Shown here piece by piece: positions 41,843 through 50,763 of a stretch of 64,000 nucleotides of DNA. Source of the DNA: Simiduia curdlanivorans (GTDB lineage: Bacteria > Pseudomonadota > Gammaproteobacteria > Pseudomonadales > Cellvibrionaceae); contig NZ_JAUFQG010000004.1 of the NCBI RefSeq assembly GCF_030409605.1, positions 2,336,001-2,400,000 on the forward strand. The letters are read 5' to 3'. The stretch's first letter is position 1, and each line of letters begins with the position of its first letter. Made by a program: the position numbers and the translations under genes. The notes beneath the pieces were generated by a model, which was not told where the DNA came from, searched no databases, and saw only the letters and a list, made by a program, of their open reading frames with translations.

Positions 41843-43717
41843 ATGTTGAATCGCTACCCACTGTGGAAGAGCCTGCTGATATTGGCAGTTATTGGCTTGG
41901 CATTTGTCTTTGCCATGCCCAACCTCTACGCGCCTGACCCCGCCGTACAAATCTCTGGCGAGTCTAGTGCCATGGAGTTGAATCAAGCGGTGCTCAATAA
42001 TGCGACCAAGGCCTTGTCGGCCGAAGGCATTGAGCACTTCGGTGAAACCGTAAGCGCGAAAGCGGCATTGATTCGGTTAACCAAGGTTGAAGATCAATTG
42101 CCGGCCAAGCGCATTATTCAGCGCGCCTTGGGTGACAGCTACGTAGTGGCACTCAACATGGCTCCCACCACGCCCGATTGGCTCAGGTCCATGGGTGCAG
42201 GGCCGATGAAATTAGGTTTGGATTTATCCGGCGGTGTGCACTTTTTGATGGAGGTAGATACTAAATCTGCCATTGCCAAACGCCAGGAATCGAGCATTGC
42301 CGAATTTAAAGGCAAATTGCGCGACGAGCGCATTCGCTATGTGTCGGTTGAGTTAAGTGAGCAGGGTGTGATTACGGCCGTGTTTCGCTCGGCTGAAGAT
42401 CGCGATGCGGCGTCTGATATTTTCCGCAAAGATTTTGCCGATCTAACCCGCGATGTGGCCGATAACAGCGACGGCACCTTTACCGTTACCGCTACCTTTA
42501 GCGAAGCGGCAATTCGCGAAATTGAAAATTACGCGGTGAGTCAAAACTTAACCACCTTGCGCAACCGTGTGAATGAGCTGGGTGTGTCTGAACCTATCGT
42601 ACAGCGCCAAGGCCGCAACCGCATTGTGGTAGAGCTGCCCGGCGTACAAGATACCGCCGAGGCCAAGCGCGTAATTGGTAAAACCGCCAACTTGGAGTTT
42701 CGTTTAGAGGCGAAACCGAGCGAGCTGGTGACTAACAAAGAGCGTTTCGATTTTAAAAGCGAAGCCGATCAACGCCGCACCGGTGGCGCAGACCTAGAGC
42801 GGGCGCTGATTATTGCCGGCGATCACGTATCCGGTGCGCAAAGTAGCTTTGACCCAGAGAGCAACCAGCCGCAGGTAAACATTAATCTCGATAGCATTGG
42901 CGGCACTAAAATGCACCGCGCTACACGCTCTAATGTTGGCCGTCGCATGGGCGTACTGTTTATCGAGTACAAAACCCGTTTAGATCGCACCACTAACGAA
43001 GCGGGCGAGGAAGTTATCACGCCGCGTCAAATTGTCGAAAAAGAAATTATCAGTTTGGCCACCATTCAAAGTGCTTTGGGCGTGCAATTTCGCATTACTG
43101 GTTTAGACAATGTGGCGGAGGCGTCAGAACTTGCCCTGCTATTGCGCTCCGGTGCTTTGGCCGCGCCTATGTACTTTGTTGAAGAGCGTACCATCGGCCC
43201 ATCACTGGGTGCCGAAAATATTCGCTTGGGTGTGACCTCTGTTCAAATCGCCTTCGCCGTTGTACTAATTTTTATGGTGCTTTACTACAAGGTGTTTGGT
43301 TTGGCAGCCAATATCGCGCTGGCGGCCAACGTGGTGCTTTTGGCGGCGTGTATGTCGCTGTTAAGCGCCACCTTAACCCTGCCCGGTATTGCCGGTATCG
43401 TGTTGACGGTGGGTATGGCGGTGGATGCTAACGTGCTTATTTTCTCCCGAATAAAGGAGGAAATAGCCAACGGCCTGCCGACCCAGTCGGCCATTAATGC
43501 CGGTTATGAACGGGCGTTTACCACCATTCTCGATGCCAACGTCACCACCTTGATTGTTGCAGTGATTCTTTATGCGATTGGAACCGGCCCCGTTAAAGGC
43601 TTTGCGGTAACGCTGAGCTTGGGTATTTTAACCTCCATGTTTACGGCCATTATGGTGTCACGTTTAGTGATCAATACCATTTATGGCGGCCGTAGCGTGA
43701 AGAAAGTGTGGATTTGA
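41843..43717 (+). CDS. secD: Protein translocase subunit SecD
   Basis: SecD, with SecF, uses the proton gradient to help complete export through SecYEG. The protein has an N-terminal membrane helix (about 10-28) and a large periplasmic part (KLGLDLSGGVHFLMEVD, DNVAEASELALLLRSGALAAP). Five C-terminal membrane segments follow, with GMAVDANVLIFSRIKEE. The length of 624 is standard. It lies 10 bp before secF. Confidence 0.97.
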   Translation: MLNRYPLWKSLLILAVIGLAFVFAMPNLYAPDPAVQISGESSAMELNQAVLNNATKALSAEGIEHFGETVSAKAALIRLTKVEDQLPAKRIIQRALGDSYVVALNMAPTTPDWLRSMGAGPMKLGLDLSGGVHFLMEVDTKSAIAKRQESSIAEFKGKLRDERIRYVSVELSEQGVITAVFRSAEDRDAASDIFRKDFADLTRDVADNSDGTFTVTATFSEAAIREIENYAVSQNLTTLRNRVNELGVSEPIVQRQGRNRIVVELPGVQDTAEAKRVIGKTANLEFRLEAKPSELVTNKERFDFKSEADQRRTGGADLERALIIAGDHVSGAQSSFDPESNQPQVNINLDSIGGTKMHRATRSNVGRRMGVLFIEYKTRLDRTTNEAGEEVITPRQIVEKEIISLATIQSALGVQFRITGLDNVAEASELALLLRSGALAAPMYFVEERTIGPSLGAENIRLGVTSVQIAFAVVLIFMVLYYKVFGLAANIALAANVVLLAACMSLLSATLTLPGIAGIVLTVGMAVDANVLIFSRIKEEIANGLPTQSAINAGYERAFTTILDANVTTLIVAVILYAIGTGPVKGFAVTLSLGILTSMFTAIMVSRLVINTIYGGRSVKKVWI

Positions 43718-43727
43718 GGGCGCGACC

Positions 43728-44651
43728 ATGAGCATTGCAAATAAAACAATTAATTTTATGGGTAGCCGCATTATCGCTACCGTTTTTTCCGCCTTACTTC
43801 TGATTGGCTCTATTGGTTCGCTGGCGGTTAACGGTTTGCAGTTCGGTTTAGATTTTACCGGCGGTATGCAAATTGAAGTGCGCTACGAACACAAGGCCGA
43901 CCTAGAGCAGATTCGCACCACCTTAACCGACGCCAATTACAGCAATGTAATTGTGGTGAATTTTGGCTCCGATGAAGATGTGCTGATTCGCATGCAGCAG
44001 GACTTTACCGAGAGTTTAGGTAATGAAGTTGTTGCGCAATTGAAGTCTCAAGAGAGTGGCAACATCGAATTGCGCCGGGTTGAGTTTGTCGGCCCGCAGG
44101 TGGGTGAAGAATTACGCGATAGCGGTGGCATTGGTATGCTATTTGCGCTCGTCGTGGTCATGGCCTATGTGGCGCTGCGCTTCCAGTGGAAGTTTGCGGT
44201 GGCGGCAGTGGCGGCCTTGGTGCACGACGTGATCATTACCTTGGGCTTTTTCTCGCTGTTTAAGATAGGTTTTGATCTATCGGTGTTGGCGGCGGTGTTG
44301 GCCGTGGTGGGTTACTCGTTAAACGATACTATTGTGGTGTTTGACCGGGTGCGGGAAAACTTCCCTGTGTTGCGTAAGACGGAATCGCTGGAAGTGGTTA
44401 ACGTGTCGCTGACGCAAACCTTAGACCGTACATTAATGACCTCCGGTACAACCTTAATCGTACTGATTGTGTTGTACATGTATGGCGGTGAGTTATTGCA
44501 AGGTTTCTCTGCGGCATTGTTGGTGGGTATTGTGATTGGTACTTACTCATCCATCTATGTGGCGTCGAATTTGCTGTTGAGTTTGCATATCGTCAAAGAG
44601 GATTTAATGCCACCGGTGAAGGAAGGGGCAGAGATAGACGATCTCCCTTAA
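43728..44651 (+). CDS. secF: Protein translocase subunit SecF
   Basis: SecF is the partner of SecD. It has an N-terminal membrane helix, the shared GLDFTGGMQIEV periplasmic signature, and five C-terminal membrane segments with GYSLNDTIVVFDRVREN. The length of 307 is usual. A strong UUCG-loop terminator follows, ending the operon. Confidence 0.97.
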   Translation: MSIANKTINFMGSRIIATVFSALLLIGSIGSLAVNGLQFGLDFTGGMQIEVRYEHKADLEQIRTTLTDANYSNVIVVNFGSDEDVLIRMQQDFTESLGNEVVAQLKSQESGNIELRRVEFVGPQVGEELRDSGGIGMLFALVVVMAYVALRFQWKFAVAAVAALVHDVIITLGFFSLFKIGFDLSVLAAVLAVVGYSLNDTIVVFDRVRENFPVLRKTESLEVVNVSLTQTLDRTLMTSGTTLIVLIVLYMYGGELLQGFSAALLVGIVIGTYSSIYVASNLLLSLHIVKEDLMPPVKEGAEIDDLP

Positions 44652-44659
44652 CGGTATTT

Positions 44660-44685
44660 AAATGGCGGCTTCGGCCGCCATTTTT
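44660..44685 (+). terminator. Rho-independent terminator after secF
   Basis: AAATGGCGGC (44660-44669) pairs perfectly with GCCGCCATTT (44674-44683) around a TTCG tetraloop and is followed by a T-run. Confidence 0.95.
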
Positions 44686-44736
44686 GTATTTGGTGTACTA
44701 TGCCATATCTGAATTGTGCCAGCGCGGATTGCGATT

Positions 44737-46761
44737 ATGAGCGACAGTGAAAGCCCGAGAGAAACGCTAGGCTATTTATCCCTGAGTTTTGCGGATTTGA
44801 CTAAGGCCTCCCCGGAAGAGATGCGCGCGCAACTGGAGCGTTATAACCGTATTTTTCATGGTAGCGGTTGTGGCTTTTGGGAGTGGAACCTAGATACCAA
44901 TCAGCTCTATTGGGAAGGGCGCTTCTGGGATGGCTTAGGTTACGATGCTGAGGTTCGAAGCAGCATGACCAGTGCATCGGATATGTTTAATTTTGTTCAT
45001 CCAGACGACGTGGCAGTAATTGAAGCTGCGGTGCAAAGCCATGTCATCCACGGTGCGCCTTACAGTGCTGAATACCGTATCCGAAAAGCGGACGGCGATT
45101 ATGCCTGGACTCAAACGCGGGGCTCCTCGCGCCGCGCCGCCGATGGCAAGGTGCATTTTTTATCCGGTGTAAACGTCGACATTACCGAGCTCAAGGAAAC
45201 GGCCGCTCGCCTGACCGAGAGCGAGGCGCGCCACGAGCGTATTATTGAAGCGTCTAATGATGGTATTTGGGAGTGGAATCGCGAAGATAAAACCCTCGAC
45301 TTTTCCAATCGCTGTTGGCAGCAGCTGGGTTACGAAGAGCACGATGAAGTGTTAACCCGCGGGCGCAATCGCCTGCAGCTGTGGTATGAACTCATGCACC
45401 CGGAGGACGTGTCGCGCTTTAAAGACACCTTAGCGACGCACATCAGTCAGGGCGTGCCCTTTGATATCGAATATCGCATGAAGGCCGTGGACGGCCGCTA
45501 TCGTTGGATTAAAGGCAGAGGCTCTGCATCGTTAAATGCCGCCGGCGAAGTGGTGAGTATGGCCGGCAGTAATATGGACATTACTCTGATCAAGGAGGCC
45601 GAAGAGCGCGTGATGCAAGCCAAGGAGGCGGCTGAGCGAGCCAATCGCGCTAAATCGGAATTCTTGTCCAGTATGAGCCACGAGCTGCGCACGCCGCTAA
45701 ATGCCATCATGGGCTTCGCCCAGCTATTTGATTACGACAATAATTTAACCAGTGAGCAGCAAGAAAATGTGCGCGAAATTCGCAAAGCCGGCAGCCATTT
45801 ACTGCAGCTGATTAACGACGTGTTGGATTTGGCTAAAATTGAATCGGGCAAGCTCACCTTGTCTTTGGAGCCGGTGTTGCCAGCGCGCGTAGTGCGCGAG
45901 TGCGTGCAGTTGGTGCAGTCTTTGGCCGACAGTCGCGCCATTAAAATGAGCGTCGATTTCCGCAAATGGTCGGGCACCTATATTCATGCCGATAGTGTTC
46001 GGCTAAAGCAAGTTTTGCTCAACCTGATGAGCAATGCGATTAAATATAATCGCATGGGTGGTTCGGTTGAGGTGGTGTTTTATATGTCTGATGAAGAAAA
46101 CGTGCGCATCGGCGTGCGCGATTCGGGCTATGGCATTCCCGAGGTGAAGCGCAAGGAGATGTACCAGCCGTTTAACCGGCTGGGCGCGGAGGGCGGAAAG
46201 ATCGAAGGCAGCGGGGTCGGCTTGGTTATCACTCGGCGCTTAATGGAAATGATGGGCGGCACCATTGATTTCGAGAGCCGCGTTGGCCACGGCACAACCT
46301 TCTGGCTCACCTTTAAAAAATCCACCCAGCAAGATGCGGTGCCCTTCAATGTTACCAACACGCCATTGGCGCGCGCCGAGCTGAATATTTCCAAGCCCCA
46401 TCGGGTGTTATATATCGAAGATAACCCATCCAATATTCGCGTTATTCGCCAGTTTTGCCAGCGCTTTGATTTGCTGCAATTGGAAGTCGCCGAAGAGGCC
46501 TTTTTCGGTTTGTATAAAGCGCGGACTTTTTTGCCCGACTTTATTATTCTGGATATTAATTTGCCGGGCATGGACGGCTACGAAGTGCTGGAGGTGTTAA
46601 AGGCCGATCCGCAATTGGCCGATATTCCGGTTATTGCGCTGTCTGCCAATGCCATGAGTTTTGATATCGAGCGAGGCAGGAAGGCCGGCTTTTTTGAATA
46701 CCTGACCAAACCCGTGGATATAAACGCACTGATCTTAACGCTCAATCGCCTGGTCCGTTAA
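44737..46761 (+). CDS. Hybrid sensor histidine kinase, PAS-PAS-HisKA-HATPase-REC
   Basis: Two PAS domains (about 35-150 and 165-285, both with WEWN cores) are followed by a short coiled coil. Next come the H-box FLSSMSHELRTPLNAIMGF and an ATPase domain with NLMSNAIKYN, DSGYGIP and GSGVGLVITRR. A C-terminal receiver domain has the phospho-acceptor Asp in FIILDINLPGMDGYE and the Lys in YLTKPVD. No membrane segment is seen, so it senses a cytoplasmic or membrane-permeable signal. ATG 44737 is chosen over GTG 44716. No response regulator partner is adjacent. Confidence 0.93.
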   Translation: MSDSESPRETLGYLSLSFADLTKASPEEMRAQLERYNRIFHGSGCGFWEWNLDTNQLYWEGRFWDGLGYDAEVRSSMTSASDMFNFVHPDDVAVIEAAVQSHVIHGAPYSAEYRIRKADGDYAWTQTRGSSRRAADGKVHFLSGVNVDITELKETAARLTESEARHERIIEASNDGIWEWNREDKTLDFSNRCWQQLGYEEHDEVLTRGRNRLQLWYELMHPEDVSRFKDTLATHISQGVPFDIEYRMKAVDGRYRWIKGRGSASLNAAGEVVSMAGSNMDITLIKEAEERVMQAKEAAERANRAKSEFLSSMSHELRTPLNAIMGFAQLFDYDNNLTSEQQENVREIRKAGSHLLQLINDVLDLAKIESGKLTLSLEPVLPARVVRECVQLVQSLADSRAIKMSVDFRKWSGTYIHADSVRLKQVLLNLMSNAIKYNRMGGSVEVVFYMSDEENVRIGVRDSGYGIPEVKRKEMYQPFNRLGAEGGKIEGSGVGLVITRRLMEMMGGTIDFESRVGHGTTFWLTFKKSTQQDAVPFNVTNTPLARAELNISKPHRVLYIEDNPSNIRVIRQFCQRFDLLQLEVAEEAFFGLYKARTFLPDFIILDINLPGMDGYEVLEVLKADPQLADIPVIALSANAMSFDIERGRKAGFFEYLTKPVDINALILTLNRLVR

Positions 46762-46810
46762 GCGCTTGATAGCCTCACCCTAGAGCGCAAAGAAGAAACA
46801 TAAAAAACAT

Positions 46811-46840
46811 AAAAAAGGGATGCATCTGCATCCCTTTTTT
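46811..46840. terminator. Bidirectional terminator between kinase gene and suhB
   Basis: AAAAAAGGGATGCA (46811-46824) pairs perfectly with TGCATCCCTTTTTT (46827-46840). It serves the convergent kinase and suhB genes. Confidence 0.95.
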
Positions 46841-46851
46841 ATGTCGCTGCT

Positions 46852-47664
46852 TTATTTGCCAATGTGGCCCATGTGGTTGCCGACAATTTGCAGCAGCGGC
46901 TTAAACACTTTTGGCCCGCCGCACACAACATTGCCGGTATCCATGTAGCTGTTGCCGCCTTTGAAGTCGGAGATTAGGCCACCGGCTTCTTTTATTAGCA
47001 GCACACCTGCGGCGATATCCCACTCATTTAAATTCATTTCCCAGAAGCCGTCGTAGCGACCAGCGGCAACGTAGGCGAGATCTAGCGAGGCGGCGCCTGG
47101 GCGGCGGATGCCCGCGGTTTGGCCGGCAATTTCTTTTACCGCAGCGAGGTAGGGGTCTATGTGCTCGAGCGCCCAGCCATTAAAAGGTATGCCGGTTCCG
47201 ATCAAACCGCCTTCTAGGCCGCGACGTGAAGATACCCGAATGCGACGGCCATTGAGCATGGCGCCTTTGCCTTTACTGGCAGTGAATTCTTCGCGCTTCA
47301 TGGGATCGTAAACCAGAGCGTGCTCTAAAACGCCTTTGCGTTTGCAGGCAATGGAAATAGCGAAATGGGGGATGCCGTTGATGAAGTTGGTGGTGCCGTC
47401 GAGCGGGTCGATAACCCATTCGTAATCGCTGTCGCCGCTCTTGCCGATGCTGAGGCCAGACTCTTCGCCGCGCATATTGTGATCTGGGTAGGCTTTGCGC
47501 AGGTGGTAGATCACCTCTTTCTCTGCTGCCCTGTCGACTTCGGTGACAAAGTCATTTTGGCCTTTGGTTTCAATAGCGACAAATTCTACACGCTCTAGCG
47601 CGCGTTCAATCAGTTCTCCAGCCTTGCGCGCAGCGCGCAGAGCAATGGTCAGCATGGGTTCCAT
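46852..47664 (-). CDS. suhB: Inositol monophosphatase family protein SuhB
   Basis: SuhB hydrolyses inositol phosphates and also works with the Nus factors in rRNA transcription. The metal-binding motifs are GEESG, WVIDPLDGTTNFINGIPHF and EWDIAAGVLLIKEAGG. The length of 270 matches the E. coli protein. It is divergent from trmJ, the usual arrangement, but separated from it by a structured 258-bp element. Confidence 0.95.
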   Translation of the reverse strand: MEPMLTIALRAARKAGELIERALERVEFVAIETKGQNDFVTEVDRAAEKEVIYHLRKAYPDHNMRGEESGLSIGKSGDSDYEWVIDPLDGTTNFINGIPHFAISIACKRKGVLEHALVYDPMKREEFTASKGKGAMLNGRRIRVSSRRGLEGGLIGTGIPFNGWALEHIDPYLAAVKEIAGQTAGIRRPGAASLDLAYVAAGRYDGFWEMNLNEWDIAAGVLLIKEAGGLISDFKGGNSYMDTGNVVCGGPKVFKPLLQIVGNHMGHIGK

Positions 47665-47697
47665 GGGGACTCCGACAGGGCAGTTGAATTGTGAGGT

Positions 47698-47955
47698 CTG
47701 CTCATACCTATTTAATAGTCGCTGCTGAATGTCATTTATGTACTCAGCAAGGCAGAGGGTGCGAAGTGTAGTTACCTACATGAGCGGCCGAACAACGAAG
47801 CTGAGTGCATAAATGGCCTCAGCCCTACGGGTTGTGGCAGAAAAGTCGCCACTTATCGTTGCTCGTCGTTCATTTGGAGTGACCAAACATCACTCCTTGC
47901 GCCTAAATTGGCTACTTTTCCGTCACAACATCGACCATCAAATAGGTATGAGCAG
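47698..47955. mobile_element. 258-bp structured element with 16-bp terminal inverted repeats (MITE-like)
   Basis: The ends are CTGCTCATACCTATTT (47698-47713) and its exact complement at 47940-47955. Inside are two long hairpins: 47733-47748 with 47800-47815 (15 of 16 paired) and 47831-47850 with 47910-47929 (17 of 20 paired). Each has its own smaller inner hairpin. There is no open reading frame of note and no clear target duplication. It lies between the divergent suhB and trmJ genes and could be a MITE, a repeat family or a structured RNA. Confidence 0.75.
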
Positions 47956-48142
47956 GCCTAAGAGCGCAGTTACCGCTGTGTAGCGCCGGTGTTGGCGGCT
48001 ACGGGATAATTGGGGGCGCGGATTATAACAGCACACTCGCTCCTTAGCATAGGGGCTGGGCGTTAAATAGCCACTATTTGGGTGGGCGCTGGCGTGGGCT
48101 TTTGCTACAATGCGCGCCATTTTTGCGCCCGTGGGTAATCAC

Positions 48143-48955
48143 ATGCCAGACAAGACAGAAGATTGGTTTCAGCAGGTCAGAATCGTACTGGTTAATACCA
48201 AGGCCTCTGGCAACATTGGCGGTGCCGCGCGGGCGATGAAAAATATGGGCCTAAGTAACCTGTGGCTAGTGGAGCCGCGCGAATATCCGTCGGCCGAGGC
48301 GACCTGGCGCGCCTCTAATGCCACCGACGTATTGGATGGTGCGCAAGTGGTGGCCACCTTGGCCGAGGCCATTGGCGACTGTGGCTTAGTGATAGGTACC
48401 AGCGCGCGCGGGCGCAGTATTCCCTGGCCGATAAAAACGCCGCGCGAGGCCGCCGGTCAAGTGGCAGCCGAGGCGCGCCAGCACAAGGTGGCTATCGTGT
48501 TTGGCCGCGAGGATCGCGGTTTGACCAACGAGGAGCTGCAGGCTTGTAATCTTCACCTGCACATTCCGGCCAATGAAGACTATAGCTCGCTCAATCTCGC
48601 CACTGCCGTGCAGGTCATCTGCTACGAGTTGCGCATGATGATGTTGGAGCAGCGCGATGGCAAAGCGCCGCATTTTGACGACTGGGATCAGCCGCCGGCC
48701 AACAGCAACGAGCTAGAGCATTACTATACCCACCTGCAAGAAACCCTGGAGCGGCTGGATTTCATCACCCACGACAACCCGCGCCAGACCATGACACGCC
48801 TGCGCCGGCTCTTTAACAGAGCGCGCTTGGACCAGATGGAGCTCAATATCCTGCGCGGCATTCTCACCGCCACCCAGAACTACATTTATCACACCGATCG
48901 CAAGGTGGCGGCGCTAAAGGCGGGCGGAGAGGGCGATGGGCCGGAAAAGCACTAA
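48143..48955 (+). CDS. trmJ: tRNA (cytidine/uridine-2'-O-)-methyltransferase TrmJ
   Basis: TrmJ is a SPOUT methyltransferase that 2'-O-methylates position 32 of several tRNAs. VNTKASGNIGGAARAMKNMG, the knot region IVFGREDRGLTNEELQ and SSLNLATAVQVICYEL are present, and the C-terminal extension is of normal length. ATG 48143 gives the standard MPDKTEDW start; the frame is open from 48110. A TACAAT hexamer (48106-48111) may be its -10. It precedes the IscR operon, as in many gammaproteobacteria. Confidence 0.95.
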   Translation: MPDKTEDWFQQVRIVLVNTKASGNIGGAARAMKNMGLSNLWLVEPREYPSAEATWRASNATDVLDGAQVVATLAEAIGDCGLVIGTSARGRSIPWPIKTPREAAGQVAAEARQHKVAIVFGREDRGLTNEELQACNLHLHIPANEDYSSLNLATAVQVICYELRMMMLEQRDGKAPHFDDWDQPPANSNELEHYYTHLQETLERLDFITHDNPRQTMTRLRRLFNRARLDQMELNILRGILTATQNYIYHTDRKVAALKAGGEGDGPEKH

Positions 48956-48979
48956 TACCTGAGTGCTTTAGTAGGTTAA

Positions 48980-49011
48980 ATACTTGACTAGATTAGTGGG
49001 GTATTTATAAT
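48980..49011 (+). promoter_or_regulatory. iscR promoter with type 1 IscR site
   Basis: TTGACT (48984-48989), a 16-bp spacer and TATAAT (49006-49011) form a strong promoter. The 25 bp 48980-49004 match the type 1 IscR consensus (ATASYYGACTRWWWYAGTCRRSTAT) at 23 positions and cover the -35, so [2Fe-2S]-IscR should repress it. Confidence 0.85.
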
Positions 49012-49055
49012 GCTCCCATCGCCTGTGAGGCATAACTGTCTGATGGAACACGCTT

Positions 49056-49535
49056 ATGAGACTGACAACTAAAGGTCGTTATGCGGTGACAGCCATGTTG
49101 GATTTGGCCATGCACATGCAACAAGGCCCCACGAGCCTAGCCGATATATCCAAGCGCCAGGAAATCTCGCTGTCTTATTTAGAGCAACTTTTCTCTAAAT
49201 TGCGTCAATCTGAGTTGGTTACCAGTGTTAGGGGCCCAGGCGGTGGTTACCGCTTGAGCCGCGACGCCGATGATATTTTTGTCGCGCAAATTATCGACGC
49301 GGTTAATGAGTCTATCGATGCCACCAACTGCGGCGGCAGTGGCAATTGCCAGAACGGCAAAGTCTGCCTCACTCACAATTTGTGGAGTGATCTGAGTATG
49401 CAAATTCACCAATTTTTGAACTCTATTAGCCTGTCGGCCTTGATGCAGCGCCACGATGTGCGCGCCGTCTGCACCCGGCAGGATGCTGAGAACGAGGCCC
49501 AATCATTGGTTTTATCGGAGCTTGCGCCCCAGTGA
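49056..49535 (+). CDS. iscR: Rrf2-family iron-sulfur regulator IscR
   Basis: IscR senses cellular Fe-S status through a bound [2Fe-2S] cluster. The winged helix (MRLTTKGRYAVTAMLDLA, SLSYLEQLFSKLR) is followed by the cluster ligands, three cysteines in the pattern C-x5-C-x5-C (about 92-104) and a nearby His (LTHNLW). It autoregulates, as the upstream site shows. Its TGA overlaps the GTG start of the desulfurase gene. Confidence 0.96.
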   Translation: MRLTTKGRYAVTAMLDLAMHMQQGPTSLADISKRQEISLSYLEQLFSKLRQSELVTSVRGPGGGYRLSRDADDIFVAQIIDAVNESIDATNCGGSGNCQNGKVCLTHNLWSDLSMQIHQFLNSISLSALMQRHDVRAVCTRQDAENEAQSLVLSELAPQ

Positions 49536-50686
49536 AGTTGCCGGTCTATTTAGATTACGCCGCCACCACCCCCGTCGACCCGCGCGTGGCCGATGCTATG
49601 GCGCGCTGTTTAACCATGGACGGCATGTTTGCCAACCCGGCCTCGCGTTCGCACATCTACGGTTGGCAAGCCGAGGAGCAGGTTGAGTTGGCGCGGCGCC
49701 AAGTGGCTGAGCTATTAAGGGCCGACCCGCGCGAAGTGGTGTGGACCAGCGGCGCGACTGAATCGAACAATTTAGCGCTAAAGGGTGTGTTCGAAGCGCT
49801 GAATTTTCAAGGTCATTTAATCACCACGGCGGTTGAGCACAAGGCGGTGATTGACCCGGCCAAATGGTTAGAGGCGCGCGGTGTCGCCGTCACTTACCTG
49901 ATGCCCGGCACAGATGGCCGCATCAGTGTCGAGCAGGTGCAGGCGGCGCTGCGCCCCGATACGCGGTTGGTGAGCGTTATGCACATTAATAACGAAACCG
50001 GCGTGGTCAACCCCGTGGCTGAAGTGGGCGCCCTTTGTCGCGCGGCCAATGTGCTGATGCATGTCGATGCCGCCCAATCGGCGGGCAAAATAGCCTTGGA
50101 TGTGAGTGCTTTGCAGGTTGATTTGCTGAGCTTATCGGCACACAAATTTTATGGCCCCAAGGGCGTGGGAGCGCTTTATGTGCGCCGCGCTATTGCGCAG
50201 CAAGTTAAGCCGCAAATCCACGGCGGCGGTCACGAGCGCGGTTTGCGCTCTGGTACCTTGGCCACCCATCAGCTGGTGGGTATTGGCGAAGCGGCGCGAT
50301 TGTGTGTCGAACAGCAGCAAGTTGATGCCGAGCGCACGGCGCGTTTGCGCGATCAGTTGTGGCAGGGTATTTCGACCTTGCCGGCCATTGCTCGCAATGG
50401 CTCAACCGAATGGCTGAGCCCGATTCACTTGAATGTTAATTTCGGCGCATTGGATGGTGAAACCCTGTTGTTGAGCTTGCGCGATATCGCGGTGTCTTCG
50501 GGCTCCGCTTGCACCTCCGCCAGTATGGAGCCGTCCTACGTATTGAAGGCCATGGGCTTGTCCGATGCACAGGCGCACAGTTCGGTGCGCATTTCCCTCG
50601 GGCGATTTACCACGGCTGAGGACGTGCAGCGCGCCGTGGCACATATCGTCGATGTTGTGGGCGCATTGCAGCCGGTGCACGGCTAA
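49532..50686 (+). CDS. iscS: Cysteine desulfurase, IscS/NifS type
   Basis: It removes sulfur from cysteine with PLP and hands on a persulfide. Motifs are YLDYAATTPVDPRV, the PLP lysine in LLSLSAHKFYGPKGVGALY, and the mobile active-site cysteine in SSGSACTSASMEPSYVL. This is group I (IscS-like), distinct from SufS downstream. The product of 384 residues is slightly shorter than E. coli IscS, lacking part of the C-terminal tail that binds IscU. The start is GTG inside the iscR stop. No iscU, hscA, hscB or fdx follows; the SUF genes do. Confidence 0.9.
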   Translation: MKLPVYLDYAATTPVDPRVADAMARCLTMDGMFANPASRSHIYGWQAEEQVELARRQVAELLRADPREVVWTSGATESNNLALKGVFEALNFQGHLITTAVEHKAVIDPAKWLEARGVAVTYLMPGTDGRISVEQVQAALRPDTRLVSVMHINNETGVVNPVAEVGALCRAANVLMHVDAAQSAGKIALDVSALQVDLLSLSAHKFYGPKGVGALYVRRAIAQQVKPQIHGGGHERGLRSGTLATHQLVGIGEAARLCVEQQQVDAERTARLRDQLWQGISTLPAIARNGSTEWLSPIHLNVNFGALDGETLLLSLRDIAVSSGSACTSASMEPSYVLKAMGLSDAQAHSSVRISLGRFTTAEDVQRAVAHIVDVVGALQPVHG

Positions 50687-50763
50687 TGGCTGGCATTGAT
50701 CGACAAATTTTATTTCATGCGCAAGCTATTCCTTGCGCAACACTTGGCATGTAGAAGGTCCGT

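Noticed and set aside
44737..46761. Operon of the hybrid kinase with secDF
   Set aside because: A strong UUCG-loop terminator at 44660-44685 separates them.
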